Positions 56,401-62,786 of a stretch of 64,000 nucleotides of DNA are shown here, piece after piece. Both the position numbers and the translations under genes were made by a program. Each line of letters starts with the position of its first letter. Position 1 is the first letter of the stretch. Origin of the DNA: Littorina saxatilis (Eukaryota; Mollusca; Gastropoda; Littorinimorpha; Littorinidae); contig NC_090248.1 in NCBI RefSeq assembly GCF_037325665.1, positions 25,001,297 through 25,065,296 of the forward strand, written 5' to 3'. The notes beneath the pieces were generated by a model. The model searched no databases. It was not told the DNA's origin and saw only the letters and a list, made by a program, of their open reading frames with translations.

Positions 56401-58783
56401 CCAAAAACGGCGTATGGCTGCCTAAATGGCGGGGTAAAAAAACAGTCATACACATAAAATCCCACTCGTGCAAAAAAACACACGAGTGTACATGGGAGTT
56501 TCAGCCCACGAACGCAGAAGAAGCAGAAGAAAACTAGCGAGGGGTGTGTCTGAAACACGTGGACAAGGAGCACATGTTGATTTGTTTTTTCCCATTCAAG
56601 CAAGGGTATTCACTCTTTCCCAACCCATTCATCGTCTATTGCAAATATGCAAATGCATGTGCAAAGACCAATGCACATGTTACAAATCCTGAGTTTCCAG
56701 CGAAAATCTAGTGACTTGGAAAGACAGAGATAATAGTTTAGTACGCACACCCTCGAAGACTGCAGCATGCTACCCACATCATGGCAGTGTAAAAATTGGT
56801 GTACAACAGAAAACTCTAATGATAATGTGACCCTCAGTTTCTGGCAAGGATTTTTAGAGTGAATTAGATTTTTCTTTCCCACCGCCTTGTTGAAGCTATC
56901 TGCTTTTTGTGATTCGGAGTAAGAATATGTAATTTAATAGAAAATTTTATTAGTAAATTTTCTTTTGATTAATATACTTACCCGAATCACATAGTTTATG
57001 CCCTCCCGCAGACCCCGCTTATGGTTTTTTAGTTTTCTTAAAAGCCGTATGATATTTACCACGTGTTGAGTAGCGGTAGTGACGTAGTACACACCAGTGG
57101 GAGGTAACTCCCCTGGGTTGTGCTCATTACCATGGCAACCTAGACCTTTTTTGTGGTGGGGTTGCTTCCCTTTAAAATTGTTTAAGACGGGTAGCCTTTT
57201 CAGACTTTAGCATCTCAGACTGCGTCAATGCTTTATGTGATTCGGGTAAGTATATTAATCAAATGAAAATTTACTAATAAAATTTTCGATTTAATTGTTT
57301 TTGCAGGCTGTGCCGGAGGCTTTCCTTACCTGATTGGAGGAAAGTACGCAGAGGACTTTGGGCTGGCTCTGGAGGCAGACAACCCGTACAAAGGGAAGGA
57401 TCAGGGAACCTGTGGAACGTCAAGCTCTGCTACGCGTCATTATGCAACCAAATACCGATATGTTGGCGGATACTATGGAGCGTAAGTATCATAGATATGC
57501 ACATATTTACCTTTCTGGTGCTGGACAAGGGATGAACAGTTAACCATTGGCACTTGATATAAACATTATCTGATGGACTGTTTCTAATACATATGATAAC
57601 AGGCTCATCCTTGAATCCCGTAGTCTCTTAGATCTTGAAAGCGTCAGTTTTGTGTGTGTTTTCCAGCTGTAACGAGCCTCTCATGCGCCTCCGGCTGTAT
57701 GAGGACGGCCCTGTGGCAATCGGCTTTGAGGTGCTGACCGACTTCATGCAGTATAAGGGGGGCATCTACCATCACACTGGCTTGACCGGGGGCTTCAAGC
57801 CCTTCGAACTGACCAATCACGCTGTGCTGGTTGTAGGCTATGGAGTTGACTCGACCACTGGTGAGTCGTTTGTGATGTTTTCTTGCTTCCGTGCTTGCTG
57901 GTTGGCTGGCTCTCTTCCATTGCTTTTCTTCTTGTTTTGTTTCTTTCTTGTTGTTTTTTGTCCGTCTTTCTGTCTGTCTACTTTGCTTCTATTCTGTTTT
58001 TCTGTCTTCCTTTCACTCATTTTTTTCCTGTTTTGGTGATTCTTGAAATGCTTCTGGACACTTGAAAAACATTACTTTTTCTTAACTGCTGCTGAATGAA
58101 TATTTCCGACGCTATTTTCGTTGAGAGAAATTGTGTTGTTAAGGGAGCTTGTACTAACCATCAGTTGCTTGGTAATGTTTTTATGTGATGTTGGAAAAAA
58201 TCATTCACATGGATTATTATGAAGTCATTGATGTAAGAGTTTCCTTTAGGTGCTCCTAAGCTACTCAGTACTGGTCTGTACTTTTTGACTTGCTGCTTTC
58301 CTTAATAGAGCCGAAAGTTGTCTTCACAACAAATTTGTCAAAGCTTTGTGCAGCGAGCTGCATGAAGTCGACGTCGCCCTGTCAATATCAGGCTTTAACG
58401 GCATTTGTGTTATTTGGTCTCTCAAAGAATCAGGCGTATCAACTTTCATATTTGTGATGCTACTGTTGTGGGAATACAAATTGTTTATGAATGGTCTGTG
58501 TACTTCTCTGGTCATGTTTGTCTGCAGCATCTTTGTCACAAACTGACTCAGAAGAAAAGAAAATAAATGGCAATTTGTTTAATGATTTTCCTTTGGCAAA
58601 TATAACCAGAATGGAATTTTGTGACGTTGTTGTGGTGTGCTTGCAGGGGAGAAGTACTGGATCACCAAGAACAGCTGGGGAGAGAAGTGGGGTGAGAACG
58701 GATTCTTCCGCATCCGTCGCGGTACTGACGAGTGCGCCTTTGAGAGTATGGCGGTGGAGTCGACTCCAATCATTCCTCTGTGA
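37280..58783 (+). CDS. CTSC: Cathepsin C / dipeptidyl peptidase 1 (nine coding exons)
   Basis: Exons: 37280-37454, 38540-38637, 42406-42641, 42981-43124, 49554-49672, 50232-50363, 57307-57481, 57667-57860 and 58647-58783. They total 1410 nt for 469 residues (human 463). All introns are GT-AG and the phases join. Order: signal peptide 1-24; exclusion domain from Asp25 (DTPANC, the residue that makes the enzyme a dipeptidyl peptidase); propeptide; papain-fold heavy chain from about Leu236 ([10 protein letters not shown]); light chain from about 402. Catalytic Cys263 ([10 protein letters not shown]), His411 ([12 protein letters not shown]) and Asn433 (ITKNSWG) are all present, so the enzyme looks functional. 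It removes N-terminal dipeptides in lysosomes and activates serine proteases (family knowledge). The start has a strong Kozak context (AAGATGG). Introns 2, 4 and 6 carry DIRS, SINE and Ty3 insertions. Confidence 0.97.
38398..38479. repeat. (CA)n microsatellite, about 40 units
   Basis: An almost pure CA run in CTSC intron 1, ending about 60 bp before exon 2. Confidence 0.95.
38540..38637 (+). CDS. CTSC: CTSC coding exon 2
   Basis: Residues 59-91 of the exclusion domain: [20 protein letters not shown] then WTIIYNQ. The donor is CAG/GTCTTT, weaker than the other donors in the gene. Acceptor AACTTTTACAG. Confidence 0.93.
39540..39968 (+). mobile_element. tRNA-headed SINE, head type 1 with a GACGTTAAAC tail
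   Basis: The head GGGGACGTAGCTCAGTTGGT through GGTTCGATCCCCACGTTCGG has clear A and B boxes. The body shares GTCAACTTTGTGCAGACTCT with other family-1 copies, but the 3' end is different (AAGAGGACGTTAAACCC). Flanked by the 10-bp duplication CCTATGCCTT at 39530-39539 and 39969-39978. It sits inside element C. Confidence 0.9.
40507..40885 (-). mobile_element. tRNA-headed SINE, head type 1, minus strand
   Basis: The head lies at 40800-40885 on the minus strand and the CTT-rich tail at 40507-40522. Flanked by CTAGTGTCATC at 40496-40506 and 40886-40896. It sits inside element C. Confidence 0.9.
40957..41670 (+). pseudogene. Recombinase fragment of DIRS element C
   Basis: A 237-residue frame matching the catalytic part of the element A recombinase almost throughout ([39 protein letters not shown]). 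It is part of a broken element and should not be read as a host gene. Confidence 0.88.
42406..42641 (+). CDS. CTSC: CTSC coding exon 3
   Basis: Residues 92-169, the end of the exclusion domain, with [20 protein letters not shown] then CYMGKK, a well-conserved block in cathepsin C. Donor GTAAGG, acceptor TTTTTTTTCAG. Confidence 0.96.
42981..43124 (+). CDS. CTSC: CTSC coding exon 4
   Basis: Residues 170-217, propeptide: [20 protein letters not shown], then [19 protein letters not shown]. The helix matches the ERFNIN-like propeptide region of the family. Donor GTGAGT. Confidence 0.95.
43150..43535 (+). mobile_element. tRNA-headed SINE, head type 2 (CTSC intron 4)
   Basis: Head GGGCGCGGTGGTTGAGTGAA with box B GGTTCGAATCCC, family-1 body, and GAA-rich tail. 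Flanked by GTTTGTTGA at 43141-43149 and 43536-43544. It begins just 25 bp after exon 4. Confidence 0.88.
43590..43740. mobile_element. Decayed CAGTGGAACCCC-family MITE
   Basis: Recognised from GGCAGTGGA at the left and AGTCCTAAAATGGAGGTAAG with TTTACAGATGTT at the right. The ends are lost. Confidence 0.45.
44060..44402 (+). mobile_element. tRNA-headed SINE, head type 1, in the left end of element D
   Basis: Head GGGATGTAGCTCAGTCGTAG with GAGTTCGTCCCC, family-1 body, and short CAAACAAACAA tail. Flanked by AAACAATTT at 44051-44059 and 44403-44411. Confidence 0.88.
44641..45885 (+). repeat. Direct duplication of about 210 bp in the 5' region of element D
   Basis: CTTGCCTTCTGCTTCGTTAG through CAGCATGGCTGACAGCGATAA (44641-44830) recurs at 44861-44899 plus 45710-45885. 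The second copy is split by the AAGGTCA-rich insertion. Confidence 0.8.
44900..45709. mobile_element. AAGGTCA-rich repeat inserted in element D
   Basis: About 810 bp starting GACTCACATGCGAAGCAAAA and ending near CATGTGAGTCGTATGGGC, with related inverted motifs near its ends. The insertion point splits a duplicated sequence, so both sides are known. Many AAGGTCA/TGACCTT half-sites occur inside, several as TCAAGGTCAAGGTCA pairs. No open frame of note. Family not recognised. Confidence 0.7.
47777..48088 (+). mobile_element. tRNA-headed SINE, family 4, in element D
   Basis: Head GGTTGGCCTAGTGGTAAGGC and box B GGTTTGAACCCCGGCC; the tail ends CGGCTGGGCGTTAAGCAAAC. Flanked by TCCCTTCACTA at 47766-47776 and 48089-48099. 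Confidence 0.9.
49384..49519. mobile_element. CAGTGGAACCCCC-family MITE, short form
   Basis: CAATGGAACCCCC and GGGGGGTTGTACTG ends with TA at 49382-49383 and 49520-49521. It lies 34 bp before CTSC exon 5. Confidence 0.7.
49554..49672 (+). CDS. CTSC: CTSC coding exon 5
   Basis: Residues 218-257: end of the propeptide and start of the mature papain fold ([20 protein letters not shown] then NQ). Donor GTGAGC, acceptor TTATTCTACAG. Confidence 0.96.
49867..50000 (+). mobile_element. 5'-truncated SINE family 1 tail (CTSC intron 5)
   Basis: Holds only the 3' part (ACGGCGTATGGCTGCCTAAA through CAACCCACGAACGCAGAAGA). The flanks AAAAAAGTC at 49861-49869 and 50002-50010 look like a target duplication. 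Confidence 0.75.
50232..50363 (+). CDS. CTSC: CTSC coding exon 6 (catalytic cysteine)
   Basis: Residues 258-301: [20 protein letters not shown] with nucleophile Cys263, then [14 protein letters not shown]. Tyr264 after the nucleophile is typical of cathepsin C. Donor GTAAAA, acceptor ATCTGTCAG. Confidence 0.97.
50451..50774. mobile_element. Mutator-like MITE with long inverted ends (CTSC intron 6)
   Basis: 324 bp with inverted repeats of about 80 bp starting GCTGATGGGGTCTATGTCGA. The 9-bp direct duplication GTCAGTAGT (50442-50450 and 50775-50783) is identical on both sides. Long inverted ends plus a 9-bp duplication fit Mutator-like elements. A short palindrome TCCCTGTATACAGGGA occurs in each arm. 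No transposase. Confidence 0.8.
50911..50999. mobile_element. Left part of the GGGTTGTGAAAGAGTGAAT MITE, split by nested insertions
   Basis: Reads TGTTGGGTTGTGAAAGAGTG through CAATCACTAGCGAGGGG. The right part resumes at 56545. The copy was opened by a SINE that was later opened by a Ty3 element. Confidence 0.7.
51000..51086 (+). mobile_element. SINE head type 1, left part (split by a Ty3 element)
   Basis: tRNA-like head GGGGATGTAGCTCAGTCGGT through GAGTTCGTCCCCACGTTCGG. The rest of the SINE is at 56236-56532. The SINE's own target duplication ACTAGCGAGGGG is at 50988-50999 and 56533-56544. Confidence 0.9.
51087..51304 (-). repeat. 3' LTR of the Ty3/gypsy element
   Basis: 218 bp, TG...CA ends, one difference from the 5' LTR. 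Confidence 0.95.
51848..55897 (-). CDS. Ty3/gypsy gag-pol polyprotein
   Basis: A 1349-residue single frame. Parts in order: gag (about 1-230) with a basic Arg/Gly tail; paired zinc-knuckle-like Cys/His cluster (243-276); aspartic protease with [10 protein letters not shown] (DTGA at 328-331); reverse transcriptase with [22 protein letters not shown] and the MDDTIVYG catalytic box; RNase H beginning [15 protein letters not shown]; integrase with an HHCC zinc region and a DDE core ([29 protein letters not shown]). The RT-RH-IN order is that of Ty3/gypsy, not copia. No chromodomain is recognised at the C-terminus. Start at ATG 55897. Confidence 0.95.
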   Translation of the reverse strand: MMRLDPPKRFSFQAEEWPLWISEFKRFRNASKLKDEAGDVQRDTLLYVMGPDAEKVFRSLHFGKTRNQDGDEVDEEDTDFDTLVQKLDSYFVVKKNVIYERSQLQQRRQRHGETVEEFYRALRELAKHCNYQDEEDQIRDRLVVGLLDTHLREKLQLQQDLTLDKALKMSRQYEQIKNQSKQDNESTGTTDEAQFRHSMSHSHSSRGRGYNRGHGQQPRSRRGGSSFRPPQRGGREENKSGQCGKCGYKHQSKEKCPAQGQICRKCSKKNHFERMCRTGVHEVVTDSEEEENGEQQEEFLLDAVVTEKSEPWMITLRIKDTDVRFKIDTGADISIMSEQAFKKLKKQPKLKKSAAVLTSPGGRLTVRGEFYAQTNYKENHYKFKVVVVASRVGNNLLSRSVAAKMGLVTRVEEVHRSVFGTTGLLHTDPVPIRLREDAEPYCVTTARRVPFPIQKNVKAELERMQSAGIIREVVEPSDWCAPMVPVVKRNGSIRICVDYKRLNKAVKRPHCLIPNLGDIAPKMAESTVFSTLDAASGFFQVPLAEDSQKLTTFMTPFGRFCFQRVPMGISLGPEVFQHKMKETLQGLEGCETIMDDTIVYGRTMEEHDRRLDAVLERIEKSGLKLNKSKCHLRQKEVKYFGHRISEAGVSPDPDKVKAIRDMPPPTNVTELRTLCGMLNYLTKFVPHMASTLKPITNLLQKETAWCWGPAQQQAFEAVKRQISQSPALGFYSPDRKSVVSADSSSYGLGAALMQWIDDNLVPIAYASRTLTEAERRYSQIEKECLASVFACEKFSQYLIGLDRFELLTDHKPLVPLMSSKDIDNTPIRCQRLLLRLMRFNFAVRHVPGKELVIADALSRKPVPHSSEDEELSDEVTAYVDSVMTSKPVTSRRMDALRAATVHDPELQKVISYTLNGWPSTVNEQFRPYQLVQGELSLVDGLLVYNDRIVVPSKERKNVLQKLHETHQGLNKCRQNAQATVWWPGLGTQLKELVNSCSVCREERPAQKHEPLRPTELPQRPWQQLGADLCSRHGRDFLVVTDYYSRWLEVRQLHSTTSTAVINKFRLIFATHGIPEVIVSDNGPQFQCRQFKDFAEEYDFEHRTSSPGFPQANGEAEAGVKIAKKILKQADPDLALLNYRNTPHSSTGVSPAVALMGRSLRTKIPTLPKNLSPQSPDDNYIRKKDAGTKENYRQDYNRRKGATALSPLQPGDTVLLGSSPGETPWKADGTVVAADARNRTYLVNTPGGVFRRNRQHLQHMQTPRQVTFAPLPVEQGQASHDPQNVTSACPKVVTSPDNSQDIEPADSEDITSTHQSTEASRSPTRHGTRASRGFIAKVPIRYRQDVVKKK
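56013..56230 (-). repeat. 5' LTR of the Ty3/gypsy element
   Basis: 218 bp. The partner LTR is at 51087-51304. Confidence 0.95.
56236..56532 (+). mobile_element. SINE family 1, right part (split by the Ty3 element)
   Basis: Continues the head at 51000-51086: GTCAACTTTGTGTGCAGACT, CACGCAAGCACAAGACCAAG and a tail ending GCAGAAGAAGCAGAAGAAA. Confidence 0.9.
56545..56632. mobile_element. Right part of the split GGGTTGTGAAAGAGTGAAT MITE
   Basis: Starts TGTGTCTGAAACACGTGGAC and ends AGGGTATTCACTCTTTCCCA with the inverted end. It completes the copy begun at 50911. Confidence 0.7.
56837..57291 (+). mobile_element. DIRS 3' end (element E) abutting CTSC exon 7
   Basis: Holds the internal complementary region (near 56905-57000) and the right inverted end of the same subfamily as element D. 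The rest of the element is missing. It stops at an ATT triplet (57289-57291), 15 bases before the exon 7 boundary. Broken. Confidence 0.88.
57307..57481 (+). CDS. CTSC: CTSC coding exon 7
   Basis: Residues 302-359: [20 protein letters not shown], then [10 protein letters not shown] and YRYVGGYYG. The CAGGFPYLI block matches cathepsin C closely. Acceptor TGTTTTTGCAG, donor GTAAGT. Confidence 0.97.
57667..57860 (+). CDS. CTSC: CTSC coding exon 8 (catalytic histidine)
   Basis: Residues 360-424: [31 protein letters not shown] and [14 protein letters not shown] with His411. The heavy/light chain cut of the family would fall near residue 402. Donor GTGAGT. Confidence 0.97.
58647..58783 (+). CDS. 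CTSC: CTSC coding exon 9 (last)
   Basis: Residues 425-469: [20 protein letters not shown] with Asn433, then [17 protein letters not shown] and a TGA stop. RRGTDECA is a cathepsin C signature. Confidence 0.97.
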
Positions 58784-59245
58784 TTTTGATTTTTGCAATC
58801 CTTGTGTGCAATGTAAAGAGTAACTGCATCATTTTCAGCTTTATTTTGTTCAGCTCAGCCAAAAGTCATACTGTATATAAACAGTGTTTGCAATCAAAAT
58901 GTTTGTTTTAACTTTTTAAACCTTTGGGGGTTGTGGGTGGGTGGGGGGGTGGTACGTGAAGCATTGAAGGTGGTGGGGTTGTATACAGGAAGATGAAGTA
59001 GGTTAGATTTAGATCTAGGAACATGTTACAGATATGAGATAATATCAATATTGCAAGATCCTCCACGGGGCTTTTGTTTTCTGCGGCATTCATTGGAACA
59101 TGATATTGTTTTTTCTGTTTTTTTTAAATTTTTTATGAAAGGTCTCATTTGGACTGTTTATATGACCTAGTCAACATTTTAGGTTCCAGCAGGCTTGGTT
59201 TGGTAATGATAAAGTGAGAATGTAGAATAAAGTGCTACAATAAAG
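58784..59245 (+). other. CTSC 3' UTR with two poly(A) signals
   Basis: Two AATAAA hexamers follow each other at 59226-59231 and 59239-59244, both followed by AGTGCT, so they may be a small duplication. The UTR would be about 460 nt. A further AATAAA occurs near 59737. Confidence 0.6.
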
Positions 59246-59478
59246 TGCTTTATGTCATGCGAAGGATTCAGATGAAATATAATGTACAGGTGAACATCTT
59301 TTTTTTACTGGCAGGAATGTTTGTCTACGAGGTACTAGAAAAGAACATCTTTATCAACAATTTATACTAGCTTTGTGAAAGGAACTGCTCTGAATATTAT
59401 TAACATTTCTTTGTTTTGCATGTGGTTTTCCTGCATAATTATATCTTCTGATTGATACTCAAGTTGTACTTACGTATA

Positions 59479-59640
59479 CAGTGGAACCCCCCGTTTATTA
59501 GACCCCCTCCTTTTTAAGACCTTGTTTTCTCAGACATTCTGTTCATAACCTCTGTAAAATTACCCCCATTTTAAGACTCCCTCCTTTTTAAGACCTTGTT
59601 TTTCTAGATTTGTTAAGGTCTTAAAAGGGGGGTTCCACTG
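59479..59640. mobile_element. CAGTGGAACCCCC-family MITE, clean 162-bp copy
   Basis: Ends CAGTGGAACCCCCC and GGGGGGTTCCACTG are perfect inverted copies, flanked by TA at 59477-59478 and 59641-59642. The best unexpanded copy in the window. Confidence 0.88.
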
Positions 59641-59642
59641 TA

Positions 59643-60519
59643 CACACTTTCTTAGTCTGAATTTAAAAGTTGTGTATTACCTTTGTGAAGTTTGTTTCTC
59701 ACAGGGTATGTGTCAATGAATACACAATGCTGCAAATAAAATAACCAGCGGCTGTGCTTGATCATATGCAACATTAAGATGTTTTTGGTTAGAGTGGTTT
59801 TGTCTTTACAGCTTCCAAACAGCTTTCAAAGAGATACACAAAAAAAGCAACAACCAAGATTTAGAATGTTGTCCCTTAAGGTCTCATTCAATTCAAGACA
59901 ATCTAATATCTGCAGCTGCTCATAAGTCGTTAACAGCTGATATTTTCCAGCAACAAGTTTTATTTGTTACAGCTTAAATTTCTGTTACATGAATGGTTGA
60001 GTTGTGAATTGTTTACGGTTCGTTTTACAAACAATGATGTGTTTATGCTCAGTAACCAAACAATCTCAGTTGCTTTTGTATTCTTCATATTAAACAGAGT
60101 CTGTGAGATCGATGCGTTCTGCTCATATGTGTATTCAGAGTGTGTGTGTGTGTGTGTGTGCGCAGTTTGGGTGTATGTATAGCACATAAATTGAACAATA
60201 GAAATATATATATATTACTAAAATTGTTTTGAAGAGGTTACCAAGCCAGATCATAAATGAGCAAGACAATATATGTACAAGAGATAAATACTGTTGGTAG
60301 AAAGATGAATGGATCCACAAAAGGAAAATCAAAATGATATTGTTTGTAATGATAAAATCTGTCTTTTCTTCACACGTAAATTAGCTCTTTGAGCTTGCAC
60401 TGTCACTGTTGTGTTGAAAGCCATGAGAAGTCCCGGTTCTGTTGACAATACTGAATGCAACACATTCCAAACTATGATGGCCTTCACAACCCACAAATCA
60501 ACCCTCCCTTAACTGATGT
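59643..60519. other. AT-rich non-coding stretch
   Basis: Contains a (TG)n run at 60138-60160. No gene recognised. Confidence 0.4.
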
Positions 60520-60985
60520 GCACACAGTGATTCTCGCAATAAGGAGAACCATTGGGACCACAAGTGCCCCTGCATTGCAGTTGGTCTGTAATGCAAGGTA
60601 AATGTTGGTTAATATAATAGACAAAGGCATGGGTGCAACCTGGAAAATTCCAAAAACCTGCAGAAGTTGGGGTCCAGGGGCCGCGCCCCGTTGGGGGGGT
60701 CTGGGGGGCGAATCCCCCCAGAAGCTGAAGCTTTTTTAGTATTTAAAATGCCAAAAAAAACCCTCTCCTGGAACAAAAACATACAAAGTAAACCATACTA
60801 TTCATCCTAAAATTTGTGCTCTCTTACTAGTCAACTTTTCAAAAACCGGCACTGCCGGCAGCCGATGAAACAAAAAAACCGGCTGCCGGCGTGTAGCCGG
60901 CAGAGTTGCACCCATGCAAAGGGACTGCAGGTGTTCTTTATTAAGAGGTGTCCTCTCATCAGAGGGGTCTCACATCACAAGTACT
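60520..60985. mobile_element. GGTACCTG-family MITE split by a smaller element
   Basis: Family motifs (GAGAACCATTGGGACCACAA, then GTGTTCTTTATTAAGAGGTG and GGGGTCTCACATCAC) lie on both sides of an inserted element at 60627-60917. Compare the intact relative at 7801-8108. Confidence 0.55.
60627..60917. mobile_element. Small inverted-repeat element with GC-rich palindromes
   Basis: 13-bp perfect inverted ends GCATGGGTGCAAC and GTTGCACCCATGC, with AAAG on both sides. The interior holds GTCCAGGGGCCGCGCCCC and nested CCGGCTGCCGGC palindromes. No coding frame. Family not recognised. Confidence 0.7.
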
Positions 60986-61625
60986 ACTGTAACTTTATAC
61001 ATGCACACGCACACACACAGCGAACATGCATATACACACCACAAGCTCTCACAGTAGATCCAATTATTTCTAGTCTTTTATTCCGAGTCAAAAGTCAATC
61101 ATAGCGCATGTTATACACTCATAATGTACTCGTAAATATAGTTATGTCATATCAGAACTAGTGTACAAAGCAAAAAACCATCCTTAACAAACTTAATCAT
61201 TTGAGAAAAGGAGGACTGGATTCACAATGAACATCATTGTGACGAGTCTTGCACTTCCCCCTCTGTAGTCCATGCATATATATTCATGATAATAAGGACA
61301 AAAAACACTGTTTCATAAATAAATTATGATTATTTTCTGTCAGACACCACTGTATTTTGTCTTGACACACACACACACTCACATTTTATGTACAGCATCA
61401 TCTACAACATACATCCCTGACGAGTTGGCAACCATTGCTGTTGTACATTGAAATGGTTTCATCATGAAGTACATATGCTTTGACCAGAATTTGATATGGG
61501 TGAGCCGCTCTTTTCAAAGCCTGAGATGAGTTTAAAATTAATGTTCGTGGTCACTACATGCAAAGAGCAGTTACAACTTACAGTTGAAGAAGTTACTTGT
61601 TCTGTTTAAGGGGCTTGTGAATTAT
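60986..61625. other. Non-coding stretch
   Basis: Short CA runs near 61003-61020 and 61365-61382. No gene or repeat family recognised. Confidence 0.4.
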
Positions 61626-61850
61626 TGTACATTTTCATTACTTTATTGTCCCATCGCTGGGAAAATCGGGTCGCTTCCTCCCAGTGGAAAGCTAGCAGCA
61701 ACGGAGTCGCGCTACCCAGGTGTCTGTGTGTTTGGGTGTATTTAGCCACCTGCACTTATGGCAGAATGACCAAGGTCTTTTACATGCCATTGTGGTGACA
61801 CAGGGGTGGGACATGGCTTCCGTCTCTGGGTCTGCACATGATTGTATGTG
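61626..61850 (-). mobile_element. SINE-like retroposon family 3, minus strand
   Basis: Reverse-complement relative of 9720-9958, with matching TGGTCATTCTGCCATAAGTG, CACTGGGAGGAAGCGACCC and GGGACAATAAAGTAATG blocks. Confidence 0.7.
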
Positions 61851-62786
61851 TGTGTGTGCGTATGCGCTTGCAGGCGCAGGCAGTTGCGGACACAATATGC
61901 TACACTTTAGTTATCACAAAATCAATTCCTTACTCAGAAACGCATACATTACCAATTTTAATGGTACACCAGGTTTTCTTTTTTTTTCTCAACAGATTTA
62001 TTTTCACTCTTGTTTCGCAAATTTCTATGCATTTTTTCTCTCTCTCATTCACACGTATGCGCACACACATACACTCAAGCATGCAGACACCTGCAGATAC
62101 ACACACAGACAAACACACTTACTCCCAAGTACCTGATCACCCTTTCTCCTTCCTTTTATACTGCCTCTGACTGTTAAGTGTTATGTACATGTTGCCCGCT
62201 ACTGAACATGCCTCAACATGTAACAAGAAGCAGCAAACAAGTTTAGCTAACGACAAAGAATAAATTAGCGCTACCACATGCTCATCTCTTACAGAATTTC
62301 ACATCTTTGATTTTGTACAGATAACGTTCCTCTCTTTTGGTATCACACAATACTTCAGCCCTTGCGTTTACAGTGTTTTGATTTCATGTGGAGAAGAACA
62401 TCACAAAAAATAATATGTTGACCACACCTAGTAACAATGCAAGGTAAAGCAGACACTGCCAACAAGATGCACAACAAACTTACGTGGCAAGAGTCACACA
62501 GATCATAATATGAAGATGTCTACAACAACAGACGACTTTATAAAGAAAATTAGTTCATAGGCTGACAAAGAGATACAGAAAAACCAAATCACACCGAGTG
62601 ACACAATGTTAAGAAAAACACCAAAATGTACAATTGATGCATGAGAGCTGTTAATGATCACTGTAATTCCAAACCCACTTTTTCAATTGAACAAAATAAA
62701 TATCTGAGCTATTTCAATAGAAATTATGCAGGTACACAGGTAATATTGTGAATCCTTATGCCAGTAGGACTTGCATCTAACATATA
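61851..62786. other. AT-rich non-coding stretch
   Basis: Contains CA-rich low-complexity sequence near 62040-62120. No gene recognised. Confidence 0.4.
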
